Assembly: GCA_011391495.1 (NCBI GenBank) | Contig: JAABQK010000006.1 | Span: forward strand, 54,200-118,199 | DNA length: 64,000 bases | From: Hydrogenophaga sp. | GTDB lineage: Bacteria > Pseudomonadota > Gammaproteobacteria > Burkholderiales > Burkholderiaceae_C | Direction of reading: 5' to 3' | Shown here: in pieces, positions 7,774 to 16,994 of the stretch | Numbering within the stretch: position 1 is the stretch's first letter | Layout of the letters: every line of letters starts with the position of its first letter | Translations under genes and position numbers: made by a program | The notes under the pieces: generated by a model | Told to the model about the DNA's origin: nothing | Database searches by the model: none | What the model saw: only the letters and a program-made list of their open reading frames with translations

Positions 7774-8868
7774 TCAACCGCTGCGGGGTGGCTCTGCAGA
7801 CCGCCGGCCCAGCAGCACGACCACCAGGGTGATGACCGTCAGTGGCAGCACGAAACCCATCATGACCGACGAGAAGGCGCCCAGGGCATCGTGCTGTTGC
7901 GCCGCCAGGATCAGGTAGGTCACATAGGCCACGTAATAGAGCAGGAACACGCCGCCTTCCCAGCGGGCGATTTCGCGCCCGGTCATGAACACGGGAATGC
8001 AGGCCAGCGCCACGGCCAGCATGACCCAGATGTCGAAGTTCAGCACCGCCTCGGGCACCACCAGCCCCAGGCTGCCGGAGGCGATGCCGGAGAGACCGAG
8101 GCAGCCCAGGATGTTGAAGGTGTTGCTGCCCACCACGTTGCCCACCGCGATGTCGCGCTCGCCCTTGACCGCGGCCATGACGGAGGTGGCCACTTCGGGC
8201 ATGGACGTGCCGACGGCCACGATGGTCAGGCCGATGACCACGTCGCTCACCCCCAGTGCCTTGGCAAAGACCACGGCCGCACCGACCAGCCACTGGGACC
8301 CGAGCACCAGCAGGGCCAGACCCGCGGCCATCAGCAGCAGCTGCACGGGCAGTTTGCTGTCCCAGCTGCCGGCGGCGGCCGGCTGGACTTCGGCCGCGTA
8401 TTCTTCGTTCGCGGCCTGCGTTTCCTTGCGCGACTGGATGACCAGGAAGGCGGTGTAGGCCAGCAGCAGCCCGAACAGCATGGCGCCGTCGAGGGCGCTG
8501 ATGCGGCCGTCGAGGCTGAGCACCAGCAGCAGCAGCGAGGTGCCCACCAGGATCGGCACTTCCTGCCGGATGAGCTGGATGTTGACCACCAGGGGTGTGA
8601 TGAGGGCCGACAGGCCGAGGATGAACAGCACGTTGAAGATGTTGCTGCCCACCACGTTGCCCAGCGCGATGTCGGTCTGCCCATCCAGCACCGCGCCCAG
8701 CGAGACCGCCACCTCGGGGGCGCTGGTGCCGAAGGCGACGATGGTCAGGCCCACCACCAGCGGCGAGAGGCCGAACGAAAGCGCCAGCTTGGAGGCGCCG
8801 CGCACCAGCAGCTCGGCGCCGGCGATCAGGGCCAGCAAGCCGGCCACAAACATGCCCAGGGTCAACAT
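7774..8868 (-). CDS. calcium/sodium antiporter (CaCA family, YrbG-like)
   Basis: Inner-membrane exchanger of 364 residues with about ten membrane helices. The two inverted alpha repeats of the CaCA family are clear: GTSAPEVAVS with GNVVGSNIFN in the first half, GTSMPEVATS with GNVVGSNTFN in the second. The acidic residues that bind the cation (Glu in both PEV motifs) are present. A hydrophilic loop of about 35 residues between the halves is the usual cytoplasmic linker. The start at 8868 is set by an AGGAA site and by the first membrane helix; the frame extends 22 codons further up without support. Ion specificity is by family only. Confidence 0.92.
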   Translation of the reverse strand: MLTLGMFVAGLLALIAGAELLVRGASKLALSFGLSPLVVGLTIVAFGTSAPEVAVSLGAVLDGQTDIALGNVVGSNIFNVLFILGLSALITPLVVNIQLIRQEVPILVGTSLLLLVLSLDGRISALDGAMLFGLLLAYTAFLVIQSRKETQAANEEYAAEVQPAAAGSWDSKLPVQLLLMAAGLALLVLGSQWLVGAAVVFAKALGVSDVVIGLTIVAVGTSMPEVATSVMAAVKGERDIAVGNVVGSNTFNILGCLGLSGIASGSLGLVVPEAVLNFDIWVMLAVALACIPVFMTGREIARWEGGVFLLYYVAYVTYLILAAQQHDALGAFSSVMMGFVLPLTVITLVVVLLGRRSAEPPRSG

Positions 8869-8987
8869 GGAAGTTCCTCGGTGGGTCGGGTGGGTGTGGA
8901 TGGGCGGTATGTTGCCACGAGACGCCGGGCGCATCGCCCGGCGGGGGCAGGACGGCTCTGGGACAATGGCGCTTTGCCCGAGCGCCG

Positions 8988-11318
8988 ATGCCCCCCTCCG
9001 ACACCGACAACCCTTCGCCCGATGCCAGCCCGGCTCCCGCTGGACCGCTGGCCCGCGAGGCGCTGGCCCTGGCCGCGTTCGACCACATGGTGTCGCACGC
9101 GCCGGGCTTTCGCGCGCGCCCAGGCCAGCGCGAGATGGCGGCGCTGATCGCGCACACGCTGAGCGGCGTGTCGCTCGGTGATGGCTCGGTGAGCGGCGAA
9201 GCCGGCTTGCCGGAGCGCGGCATTGCGGTGGTGCAGGCTGGCACGGGCGTGGGCAAGTCCGCCGCCTACGCGTCCACCGTGATCCCGCTCGCGCTGGCGC
9301 AACAGAAGCGCGTCGTCATCTCAACCGCCACAGTGGCGCTGCAGGAGCAGCTGATCGCGAAAGACCTGCCGGCGCTGGCTGCCGCGCTGCCCGAACCCTT
9401 CAGCTTTGCGCTCGCCAAGGGGCGCGGCCGCTACGTGTGCCGGCTGAAGCTGGACCAGCTCAGTGGCGGCGACGCGGCGAGCGCCGACCTGTTCGAGAGC
9501 GACGACGCGACCGATGCCAGCGACGGCTTGGCCGCCACCGTGGCGGCACACACCGTGGCATCCGCTGCGGCCAGTGCGCGCGCGGCCGAGCGCTGGGGCG
9601 AGCGCGCCAAGGTCTATGCCCAGTGGGCCGCACAACTGGACGGCGGCGCCTGGGACGGCGACCGCGACCGGCTCGACGAGCCGCCCGAGGGCGAACTCTG
9701 GAGCCCGGTGGCTGCCGAACGCCACAGCTGCACCGCGCGCCACTGCCCGAGCTACAACAGTTGCAGCTACTACCAGGCGCGCGCGAAGCTGGCGCAGTCG
9801 CAGGTGATCGTGGTGAACCACGACCTGCTCTTGTCCACGCTGGGCCTGCACGCGCTGCCCGCGCCCGAAGACTGCTACCTGGTGTTTGACGAGGCACACC
9901 ACCTGGGCGCGGTGGCGCAAGGCCAGTTCAGCGAGAGCATGGACCTGATGCGCAGCCAGTGGCTGGACCGCCTGCCGCGCGCGGTGGAGGAGGTGGCCGG
10001 CGCGCTGCAGCACACGCCAGGCGTGGACGTGGCCACATTGGCACGCGACATGAAAACCGCGCAGGGCGAGCTGGCGCGGCTGGCGATGGCGCGCATCGGC
10101 GCGCTGCCGGAGTGGGCGGCGCTCACCGGCCGCGCACCCGGCCGCACCCCGGCGCGCGGCGGTTTCGATGCCGCGGGTACGCCGGTGGTCGAGCGCTTTG
10201 AAGGCGGCGCTCTGCCGCCCGAGTGGCTGGAGACTGTGTCGTTGCTGCACAGCTGCGCTACCGCCTTGCTGAAGGTGATGGAAGCCCTGGCGACCCAGCT
10301 CAAGGCCAACGCGCGCGACAACCCGGGCGATGCCGCGCGCTGCGCCCGGCTCTACAGCCGGCTCGGCGTGCTCGCGCCGCGCCTGCAGCACGCGCAGGCC
10401 ACGGCCGAACTCTGGCTGCAGGACCCGGCCGCCGGGCAGCCGCCGCTGGCCAAGTGGCTCGAAGCCGGCATCCAGCACGGCCTGGTGACGCTCACCGCCC
10501 ACGCCTGCCCGCTGCAGCCCGGCAGCCTGCTGCGCCACCAGCTCTGGAGTAAGGTGCGCGCGGCCGTGGTCACCTCGGCCTCGCTCGTCACCTGCGGCGG
10601 CTTCGACCACTTCCTGCACGAGTCCGGCCTGGCCTACGATGACGCGGTGGTGGCGCGCGAAGTGCAGAGTCCGTTCGACCATGCGCGCCAGGGCCGGCTG
10701 ATCGTCGTCCAGACCCTGGCCGACCCGAAAGACGTGGAGTCCTACAGCCGCGAAATGCTCGACGCGCTGATGGACGACCTGGCCGCCGTGCAGCGCGGCG
10801 CGCTGGTGCTGTTCACCTCCAAGGCGCTGATGCGGCGCGCGCAGGAGCTGCTGGAGCGCGGCCTGCACCGCGAGCTGCGCGACAAGGTGCTGGTGCAGGG
10901 CGAAGCCTCGCGCACGCAGCTGCTGCGCCAGCACGCCGAGCGGGTGGTCGCGGGCGGTGCCTCCATCCTGTTCGGCCTGCAGTCGTTCGGCGAGGGCCTG
11001 GACCTGCCCGGCGAGCTCTGCGAATGGGTGTTCATCACCAAGCTGCCCTTTGCATCACCGAGCGACCCGGTGGGCCAGGCGCGCGCCGACTGGCTGAAGG
11101 CGCAGGGGCGCGACCCGTTCAGCGAACTGGTGGTGCCGGCCACCGGCGCACGCCTTCTCCAGTGGACCGGCAGGGCCTTGCGCAGCGAGACCGACGAAGC
11201 GGTGGTCGTTTGCTACGATGCCCGGCTGCTGCGCCAGTCGTACGGCCGGCGCATGCTCAAGGGCCTTCCCCCGTACAAGCTGCAGCGCCGTGTCGGCGCT
11301 GTCCTCACCGACGTTTGA
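8988..11318 (+). CDS. dinG: DinG-family ATP-dependent DNA helicase
   Basis: Superfamily 2, XPD/Rad3-type 5'-3' helicase of 776 residues, expected to unwind forked DNA, R-loops or D-loops during repair. Walker A is GTGVGKSA near residue 87, and the DEAH box reads FDEAHH near 301. Four cysteines suited to an iron-sulfur cluster are present: one in YVCRL near 151 and three in CTARHC and SYNSC near 247-258. The C-terminal motif VI region reads QWTGRALR. Two inserts rich in Ala/Asp are seen between the cluster cysteines. A CopD-family membrane gene follows after 26 bp. Confidence 0.92.
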   Translation: MPPSDTDNPSPDASPAPAGPLAREALALAAFDHMVSHAPGFRARPGQREMAALIAHTLSGVSLGDGSVSGEAGLPERGIAVVQAGTGVGKSAAYASTVIPLALAQQKRVVISTATVALQEQLIAKDLPALAAALPEPFSFALAKGRGRYVCRLKLDQLSGGDAASADLFESDDATDASDGLAATVAAHTVASAAASARAAERWGERAKVYAQWAAQLDGGAWDGDRDRLDEPPEGELWSPVAAERHSCTARHCPSYNSCSYYQARAKLAQSQVIVVNHDLLLSTLGLHALPAPEDCYLVFDEAHHLGAVAQGQFSESMDLMRSQWLDRLPRAVEEVAGALQHTPGVDVATLARDMKTAQGELARLAMARIGALPEWAALTGRAPGRTPARGGFDAAGTPVVERFEGGALPPEWLETVSLLHSCATALLKVMEALATQLKANARDNPGDAARCARLYSRLGVLAPRLQHAQATAELWLQDPAAGQPPLAKWLEAGIQHGLVTLTAHACPLQPGSLLRHQLWSKVRAAVVTSASLVTCGGFDHFLHESGLAYDDAVVAREVQSPFDHARQGRLIVVQTLADPKDVESYSREMLDALMDDLAAVQRGALVLFTSKALMRRAQELLERGLHRELRDKVLVQGEASRTQLLRQHAERVVAGGASILFGLQSFGEGLDLPGELCEWVFITKLPFASPSDPVGQARADWLKAQGRDPFSELVVPATGARLLQWTGRALRSETDEAVVVCYDARLLRQSYGRRMLKGLPPYKLQRRVGAVLTDV

Positions 11319-11344
11319 TTCCCACCCCTGACGAAAGCGCCCAC

Positions 11345-11815
11345 ATGATCTACGCCACGCTCAAGCTGCTGCACATCCTTGCCATCGTCGTGTGGATCGG
11401 CGGCATGGTGTTCGCCCATTTCTTCCTGCGCCCGGCCGCGCTCGCGCTGGAGCCGCCGCTGCGCATCCGCCTCATGCACGGCGCCTTGCAGCGCTTCTTT
11501 TCCGCGGTGCTGGTGGCCATCGTGGTCGTGCTGGCCAGCGGCCTCTGGATGATCGGCCGCATGGCCAAGGAATCGGTGCAGGCCGGCATCGGCTTCGCCA
11601 TGCCGCTGGACTGGACCATCATGGCCACGCTCGGCATCGTGATGATGGGCATCTTTGGCCACATCCGTTTCGCTTTGTTCAAGCGCCTGTCCGTCGCGGT
11701 GGCGTCGAGCGACTGGCCGGCGGGCGGCGCGGCGCTGGCCTCGATCCGCACCTGGGTGGGCATCAACCTCGCCATCGGCGTGGTGATCATCGTGCTGACG
11801 CTGTTGATGGCGTGA
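11345..11815 (+). CDS. CopD-family membrane protein
   Basis: Small inner-membrane protein of 156 residues with four hydrophobic segments. The first helix has the pattern LKLLHILAIVVWIGGMVF, with a His and a Trp as in CopD-domain and related haem-interacting membrane proteins. No soluble domain is present. The start ATG at 11345 lies 26 bp after dinG, but a functional link with dinG is not expected. A role in copper handling is suggested only by the domain family. Confidence 0.75.
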   Translation: MIYATLKLLHILAIVVWIGGMVFAHFFLRPAALALEPPLRIRLMHGALQRFFSAVLVAIVVVLASGLWMIGRMAKESVQAGIGFAMPLDWTIMATLGIVMMGIFGHIRFALFKRLSVAVASSDWPAGGAALASIRTWVGINLAIGVVIIVLTLLMA

Positions 11816-11939
11816 GCGCACCCGCGAAGTCCTGATCGAGGGCGCTCTCTGTGCGCAGCCAGCGGCGAGCCCTTTGCGGGCGTGCTGCGCGCACTGGAAG
11901 CGGACCGAACCGGGCACGCGCTGCAGGAGCGCCGGGCGC

Positions 11940-12260
11940 TCAGGGCTGGCCGACCACCACTTCGCTGATCTGGATCACCGGCGCGATGTCGGTGTAGTTC
12001 GGGATGTCGCCCATGATCTCTTTCGTGTGCGGGCCGAAGCCGGTCTGGAACGCTTCCACCGATGTGCAGAACAGGTGCCCCGCGGCGGCGTAGGTGGGTG
12101 CCGATCCCGGCGTGCCGCCGGCCAGGCCCTTGTCGACCGTGTAGTACTGCAGGTGCCCGCCCATGCGCGCTTTCACCAGCGGCATGTGCTGGTCGCGGTA
12201 GTAGTCGTGGTTGAAATGCGTGCCGGGGGTGTTGGGGTACATCACGCTGACTTTGATCAT
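11940..12260 (-). CDS. EthD family protein
   Basis: Soluble protein of 106 residues of the dimeric alpha/beta barrel class. The EthD signature is visible: IKVSVMYPN, then FNHDYYRDQHMPLV, and the C-terminal VIQISEVVVGQP strand. Family members take part in degradation of ethers or other organics, but most have unknown roles. The gene stands alone between a convergent CopD gene and the DUF457 gene, so context gives no substrate. Confidence 0.88.
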   Translation of the reverse strand: MIKVSVMYPNTPGTHFNHDYYRDQHMPLVKARMGGHLQYYTVDKGLAGGTPGSAPTYAAAGHLFCTSVEAFQTGFGPHTKEIMGDIPNYTDIAPVIQISEVVVGQP

Positions 12261-12357
12261 GCTTGTCTCCTGGTGGTTGGCGCAAGCAGGCTATCGTGCG
12301 CCATCGGGCCGTTTCCGGCAAGCACCCCGCACCTGCCGACCCTGTGGCGTGCTGCCG

Positions 12358-13455
12358 TCACGGGGTGGTTGCGCCGAGCGTGGTGAGGGTGTTGCCCTGG
12401 AGCCGCTGCCACAACCAGGGCAAGGCCCGTCCGATGTCCGGACGCAGGCTGAGCTGGGTCACCGGGGTGCTGCCGACGGCCGCCGGCGAACCCAGGTCGA
12501 AGCGGAAGGTGTAGCTGGGCTCCAGGCCCATGCGCAGGTCGGTCAGCAGCAGCCGGTCGCCACCGTTGTGCAGGCTGAAGAATCCGCGGCTGAACGCGGC
12601 AATGCGCGCCACGGAAGGCTCATGGCCGTGTGACGCGATCAGGTCGCCCCCGCGCGGATACGCGGTCCAGCGCACCTCGGCCTTGTCGTCCAGCAGGGAG
12701 TAGTAGCCCTCGTGGTACTGCGTGGCCGTGGTGGCCACCAGGCGCCAGAGCACGGTGTTGAAGGGCGCGGGTGTGACGAGCAGGCCCTGCGCCTCGATGC
12801 CGGCGTGCTGCAGCGAGGCGCGGGCGATGCGGTCCACATGCTGCTGCGCGCCAAAACTCCAGGCCAGGTAGAGCGTGCTGAGCACCAGGCCCGCGGCGTT
12901 CCAGCGCAGACCGTGGAGGTTCTTCAGCCGCAGCGCCGCGACGGTACCGACGATCAGCGGCACGGTGTAGGCCGGGTCGATGATGAAGACGCTGCCGACC
13001 GCAAACGGGAAGTCGGTGAAGGGCTGCAGCAACTGGGTGCCGTAGACCGTCATGGTGTCGAGCAGCGGGTGGGTGACGAGCACCAGCCAGAGCGCGAGCC
13101 ACCAGCGTGGGAAATTCTGCCCCCACGCTCCACCGCTGCGCGGGTCGCTGCCCCCCGAGGGTGCGGGATTCAAGCTGGGGGCTGCCCGGCGCCTGAACCC
13201 GCCCGGCTCGTCGTGGATGCGCGAGACCATCCACGCGAGCAGCGGTGCCGCCAGCGTCAGGAACAGCAGCGCATGGCTTTCGGCGCGGTGGCGCACCATG
13301 TTGAGGATGGGGTCGCCGTGGTCGATGAAGGCATCAAGGTCGGGCAGGGTGCCGGCCACCGCGCCCCAGAGTGCGGCCTTCCACACGGCCGTGCGCCGGC
13401 CCATCACGGCCACGCTCACCGCCGAACCGAGTGCGATCTGGGTCAGAGAATCCAT
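12358..13455 (-). CDS. YdjM/DUF457-type membrane-bound metal-dependent hydrolase
   Basis: Membrane protein of 365 residues. The N-terminus has the DUF457 pattern: MDSLTQIALGSAV, then GTLPDLDAFIDHGDP and RAESHALLF, with His and Asp residues that could bind metal; VTHPLLDTMTVYGTQLL follows in a later helix. The C-terminal third is a soluble beta-rich domain. Between the second and third membrane segments (about residues 83-113) is an unusual Arg/Pro/Ser/Gly-rich stretch encoded by DNA that looks like a GC-rich intergenic repeat (13115-13205). It keeps the frame open and adds a loop. The physiological substrate of this family is not known. Confidence 0.85.
   Translation of the reverse strand: MDSLTQIALGSAVSVAVMGRRTAVWKAALWGAVAGTLPDLDAFIDHGDPILNMVRHRAESHALLFLTLAAPLLAWMVSRIHDEPGGFRRRAAPSLNPAPSGGSDPRSGGAWGQNFPRWWLALWLVLVTHPLLDTMTVYGTQLLQPFTDFPFAVGSVFIIDPAYTVPLIVGTVAALRLKNLHGLRWNAAGLVLSTLYLAWSFGAQQHVDRIARASLQHAGIEAQGLLVTPAPFNTVLWRLVATTATQYHEGYYSLLDDKAEVRWTAYPRGGDLIASHGHEPSVARIAAFSRGFFSLHNGGDRLLLTDLRMGLEPSYTFRFDLGSPAAVGSTPVTQLSLRPDIGRALPWLWQRLQGNTLTTLGATTP
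13115..13205. repeat. GC-rich repeat-like segment inside the DUF457 gene
   Basis: The DNA here contains C-runs and G-runs that can fold (CCCCCACGC, CTGCCCCCCGAGG, AAGCTGGGGG) and resembles intergenic elements I associate with Comamonadaceae genomes. It is translated in frame as a loop rich in Arg, Pro, Ser and Gly. Its low-complexity character differs from the flanking membrane-helix codons. Identity as a mobile or REP-like repeat is from pattern memory and has not been checked. Confidence 0.45.
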
Positions 13456-13560
13456 GTGAGGAGCTTAGGGGCAGAAGGGAAGCCGTCGGGACTGAGGGGG
13501 CATGACCGAGAAGCAGGAGCCTGGCCACCAAACGACTTTCCGGAGCGCCATGCCCGGAGC

Positions 13561-13637
13561 CAGAACGCGGTGGAACCGGCTTCGCCGGGCCACTCGCGTT
13601 GCCCCCTGGGGGGTGACGCCGCAGGCGGCGCGGGGGG
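13561..13637. repeat. stop-codon-adjacent hairpin repeat, copy A
   Basis: Contains the core GGAACCGGCTTCGCCGGGCC (13572-13591), which folds through CCGGC/GCCGG, followed by CCCCCTGGGGGG and a G-rich end that reaches the stop codon of the minus-strand dioxygenase gene. It is one of four related copies (see 21691, 22743, 24031). Read on the minus strand it would act as a GC-rich 3' hairpin. Confidence 0.8.
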
Positions 13638-14285
13638 TTACACCGCCACCACGATGGGGAACTCGGCACGCAGGCCGTCCGTACCCGCCACGAAGGGGCG
13701 GGTCAGCGCGGCGCGGCCTTGCGCACCCAGGCGGCGCCACAGGAAGTCGCGTTCATTGCCCGGATCGCCGGCCACGTACATCTGGGTGGTCAGCAGTTCC
13801 ATGCGATCGAGCCGCAGCTTGAAGTGGATGTGCGGCGTGCGCCCGCTGTACGGCGCGGGGCGCAAGGTGCGAAAGCGGTAGCGGCCGTCGCGCCCCACGG
13901 TCACCTGGCCGAAACCCTGAAACGCGGGATCGGCCTGGCCGCCGTCGCCGGGGTGGTGGTAGTGGCCAGCCTGGTCGCACTGCCAGATTTCGACCACCGC
14001 GCCCGACACGGGCACGCCACGCGTGTCGGTCACCACGCCCTCGACCCAGGCCGGCTGGCCCTTGCCGTAGGCCACCCGGCCGTTGCGCAGCAGGTCGTGG
14101 TCGCTGTCGGCCGGCAGTGCCAAGGGGTAAAACGGGCCTTCGGTCTGGCTGGGTGTGGGGCGCAGCGGGTCGAACTGGGCGAGCGCGGGCGTGAGCCAGG
14201 CCGGCGCCGCGGTGGCGGCCACCAGGGTGGCTCCGCCCAGCAGCAGCTGGCGGCGTGAGGGCGGCGGGCTGGGGTGCATCGGCAT
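13638..14285 (-). CDS. intradiol ring-cleavage dioxygenase, Tat-exported
   Basis: Protein of 215 residues in the protocatechuate 3,4-dioxygenase superfamily. The N-terminus has a twin-arginine signal (SRRQLLLGGATLVAAT) with a cleavage-like ALAQ end, so it is probably exported folded with its metal. The iron-ligand region is visible: a Tyr in AGHYHHPGD, another in PAPYSGRTPHIHF, and the two His of HIH. The family oxidises catechol-type rings using non-haem Fe(III). The start at 14285 has an AGGAA site; the frame extends ten codons further. It lies 33 bp after the pat-like gene on the same strand and could be in that operon. True substrate unknown. Confidence 0.85.
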   Translation of the reverse strand: MPMHPSPPPSRRQLLLGGATLVAATAAPAWLTPALAQFDPLRPTPSQTEGPFYPLALPADSDHDLLRNGRVAYGKGQPAWVEGVVTDTRGVPVSGAVVEIWQCDQAGHYHHPGDGGQADPAFQGFGQVTVGRDGRYRFRTLRPAPYSGRTPHIHFKLRLDRMELLTTQMYVAGDPGNERDFLWRRLGAQGRAALTRPFVAGTDGLRAEFPIVVAV

Positions 14286-14318
14286 GGCGGGTTCCTCGCG
14301 GGTGCTGCCCGCCACGCC

Positions 14319-16994
14319 TCAGGCGCCGGGCTGCAGGTTCAGGGAGACGAAGCGGGTGTTGTGGTCGTCCGGGTCGTCGGGGTTGACGCTCTCTTGGAAG
14401 CCCAGGCTGGCCGCAAGTTCCAGCATGCCGCTGTTGATGCGCAGCACGGTGCCCACCAGCCGCTGTGTGCCGCGCGCACGCAGGTGCTGGATCATCTTGT
14501 CCATGAGCCGGTGGCCCAGACCCGAGCCCTTGAGGTCGGAGCGCACGATCACGCCGAACTCGGCGGTGTGGTTGTCCGGGTCCACGGTGGCGCGCACCGT
14601 GCCCAGGGTTTCTTCGCCGTTTCCGGCGATGTGCCGCGTGGCGAGGAAGGCCATCTCGCGTGCGTAGTCGATCTGCGTCAGGCGGGCGAGCTCGCTGTGT
14701 TCGATGCTGCGGCGGCTGTAGAACACGCGCAGGCGGATGTCTTCCGGATCCAGCCGCTCCAGGAACGCACGGTGTTGCACCTCGTCCTCCGGGCGGATCG
14801 GGCGCAGCGTGACCGGCTGGCCCTGCCAGTCCCAGGTTTCCACCAGCTCCTGCGGGTAAGGCTGGATGGCGAAGTGCGCCGCGCCAGCCGGCCGGCCGGC
14901 GGACACGCGCACGCGCGCGTCCAGTGCCACCGCACCCTCCTGGTTGGCCAGCAGGGGGTTGATGTCGAGTTCGGCGATCTCGGGCACGTCGGCCAGCAAC
15001 TGCGACACCGCCACCAGCACCTGCGCCAGGCCGTCGATGTCGGCTGCGGGTTCGTCGCGGTAACCGCGCAGCAGCCTGGCGATGCGCGTGCGGCCGATCA
15101 GCGCCAGCGCGAGCGGTGTGTTGAGCGGCGGCAGCGCGAGCGCGCGGTCGGCCAGCACCTCCACCGCCACACCGCCGGCGCCGAACAGGATCACCGGGCC
15201 GAACACGGGGTCGACGCTGGCGCCGACGATGAGTTCGTGCGCGTGCTTCTTGCGCACCATGGGCTGCACGGTGAATCCCTGCACGTCGGCATCGGGTCGC
15301 AACTCCTGCACACGCGCCAGCATGGCCTTGCAGGCCTCACCCAGCTCGGCTGCATTGCCGATGTTCAGCCGCACGCCGCCCACATCGGACTTGTGCGAGA
15401 TGGCATGGGAAAGGATCTTGAGCGCGACCGGATAACCGAGCGCGTCTGCCGCCGTCTGGGCCTCGGCCGCAGTCGGTCCGACCACGCGTGTGGGCACCAC
15501 CGGCAGGCCGGCGGCGTCGAGCAGCGCCTTGGCTTCGGGTTCGGTCAAGAGTTCGCGGCCACTGGTGATCACCTCCTCCACGATGGCGCGGATGCGCGGC
15601 AGGTCCATCGGCACGGCGGCGCTGCGCGCGGGGGGCGTCTGCAGCAGCTCTTCCTGGTGCTGGCGGTAGGTGCGCAGGAAGGAAAACGCTCGCACCGCTT
15701 CCTCGGGGGTGTTGAAGTCGGGCACACCGGCTTCCCGGAAGGTCTGGCGCGCTTGCGCCACGGCGCCGTCGCCCAGCCAGCAGCCCAGCACCCTTCCGGG
15801 TGTCTGGCTCAGCTGCGGCAGCAGGGCCTGCGCGATCTCGGTGCTGGGCACGATGGCGGTGGGTGCGTGGATGAAAAGCACGGCGCTGTCCCGGTTCTTC
15901 GACAGCGCGTCCAGCGCCTGCACATAGCGCTGGGCCGGTGCGTCGCCAATGATGTCCACCGGGTTGGCGTGCGACCAGTTGGCCGGCAGCACGGCGTCGA
16001 GCCGCGCGAGCAGGGCGTCGCCCAGCACGGCCAGCGGCACGCCCTCGGCTGCTGCAGCGTCGGCCGCCATCACGCCGGCGCCGCCGCCGTTGGTGAGAAC
16101 GATGAGATCGCCGGACGGGCCATCGCGAAAACGGGCGAGTGTTTCGGCCGCGAGGAACAGGTCGTGCAGCGTGTCCACGCGCAGCATGCCGGCGCGGGCG
16201 ATGGCCGCGTCGAACGTGGCATCCGATCCCGCGAGTGCGCCGGTGTGCGACGCGGCGGCCTGCTGGCCTGCAGCCGAGCGACCGGCCTTCACCACGATCA
16301 CCGGCTTGTTGCGCGCGGCCGCGCGCGCGGCCGACATGAACTTGCGGCTTTCCTCGATGCTCTCGATGTAGAGCAGGATGGCACGGGTTGCCGGGTCGCT
16401 GCCGAGGAAGTCGAGCATGTCACCAAAATCGACGTCGGCGTGTTCGCCGAGCGAGACGAAATGCGAAAAACCGATGCCGCGCGAGCCGGCCCAGTCGAGC
16501 ATGGCGGTGACCAGAGCGCCCGACTGCGACACAAACGCGAGTTCACCAGGCAGTGCGCCGATGTGGGCGAAGCTGGCGTTCAGGCCCAGGTGGGGCACCA
16601 GCATGCCGATGCAGTTGGGTCCGAGGATGCGCAGCGTGTGCACCTTGGCCGCATCCAGCATGGCCTGCTTCTGCGCCTTGTCGAGACCGGCTGTGACGAC
16701 GATGGCAGCGCGGGTGCCGCGCGCCCCCAGCTCGGTGATCAGCGGCACCACGGTGTCGGTGGGCGTGCAGATCACCGCCAGCTCGGGCGCTTCGGGCAGG
16801 GCCGCCACATCGCGGTAGGTCTTCACGCCATCCAGTGCAGCATGCTTGGGGTTGACGGGGTAGAGCCGGCCCTGGTAGCCGCTGCCGTGCAGGTTGCGCC
16901 AGACGGTGCCGCCCACGCTGGCCGGGCGTTCGGAGGCACCGAACACGGCCACCGAGGCCGGGGCGAAGAGGGCGTCGAGGTTGCGGATGCTCAT
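14319..16994 (-). CDS. Pat-type fusion: NDP-forming acyl-CoA synthetase plus GNAT acetyltransferase
   Basis: Protein of 891 residues like PatZ/YfiQ protein lysine acetyltransferases. The N-terminal CoA-binding domain (about 1-130) starts LFAPASVAVFGAS; the succinyl-CoA-synthetase-like flavodoxin domain follows with the catalytic-histidine motif ASHTGALAG near residue 250; an ATP-grasp domain spans about 480-700; and the GNAT domain is at the C-terminus (about 725-885) with its acetyl-CoA loop GLGHRLM. Such proteins acetylate metabolic enzymes such as acetyl-CoA synthetase. Because the histidine is retained, acyl-CoA ligase activity remains possible. The start overlaps the DUF502 stop by 4 bp, so the two are translationally coupled. 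Confidence 0.92.
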   Translation of the reverse strand: MSIRNLDALFAPASVAVFGASERPASVGGTVWRNLHGSGYQGRLYPVNPKHAALDGVKTYRDVAALPEAPELAVICTPTDTVVPLITELGARGTRAAIVVTAGLDKAQKQAMLDAAKVHTLRILGPNCIGMLVPHLGLNASFAHIGALPGELAFVSQSGALVTAMLDWAGSRGIGFSHFVSLGEHADVDFGDMLDFLGSDPATRAILLYIESIEESRKFMSAARAAARNKPVIVVKAGRSAAGQQAAASHTGALAGSDATFDAAIARAGMLRVDTLHDLFLAAETLARFRDGPSGDLIVLTNGGGAGVMAADAAAAEGVPLAVLGDALLARLDAVLPANWSHANPVDIIGDAPAQRYVQALDALSKNRDSAVLFIHAPTAIVPSTEIAQALLPQLSQTPGRVLGCWLGDGAVAQARQTFREAGVPDFNTPEEAVRAFSFLRTYRQHQEELLQTPPARSAAVPMDLPRIRAIVEEVITSGRELLTEPEAKALLDAAGLPVVPTRVVGPTAAEAQTAADALGYPVALKILSHAISHKSDVGGVRLNIGNAAELGEACKAMLARVQELRPDADVQGFTVQPMVRKKHAHELIVGASVDPVFGPVILFGAGGVAVEVLADRALALPPLNTPLALALIGRTRIARLLRGYRDEPAADIDGLAQVLVAVSQLLADVPEIAELDINPLLANQEGAVALDARVRVSAGRPAGAAHFAIQPYPQELVETWDWQGQPVTLRPIRPEDEVQHRAFLERLDPEDIRLRVFYSRRSIEHSELARLTQIDYAREMAFLATRHIAGNGEETLGTVRATVDPDNHTAEFGVIVRSDLKGSGLGHRLMDKMIQHLRARGTQRLVGTVLRINSGMLELAASLGFQESVNPDDPDDHNTRFVSLNLQPGA

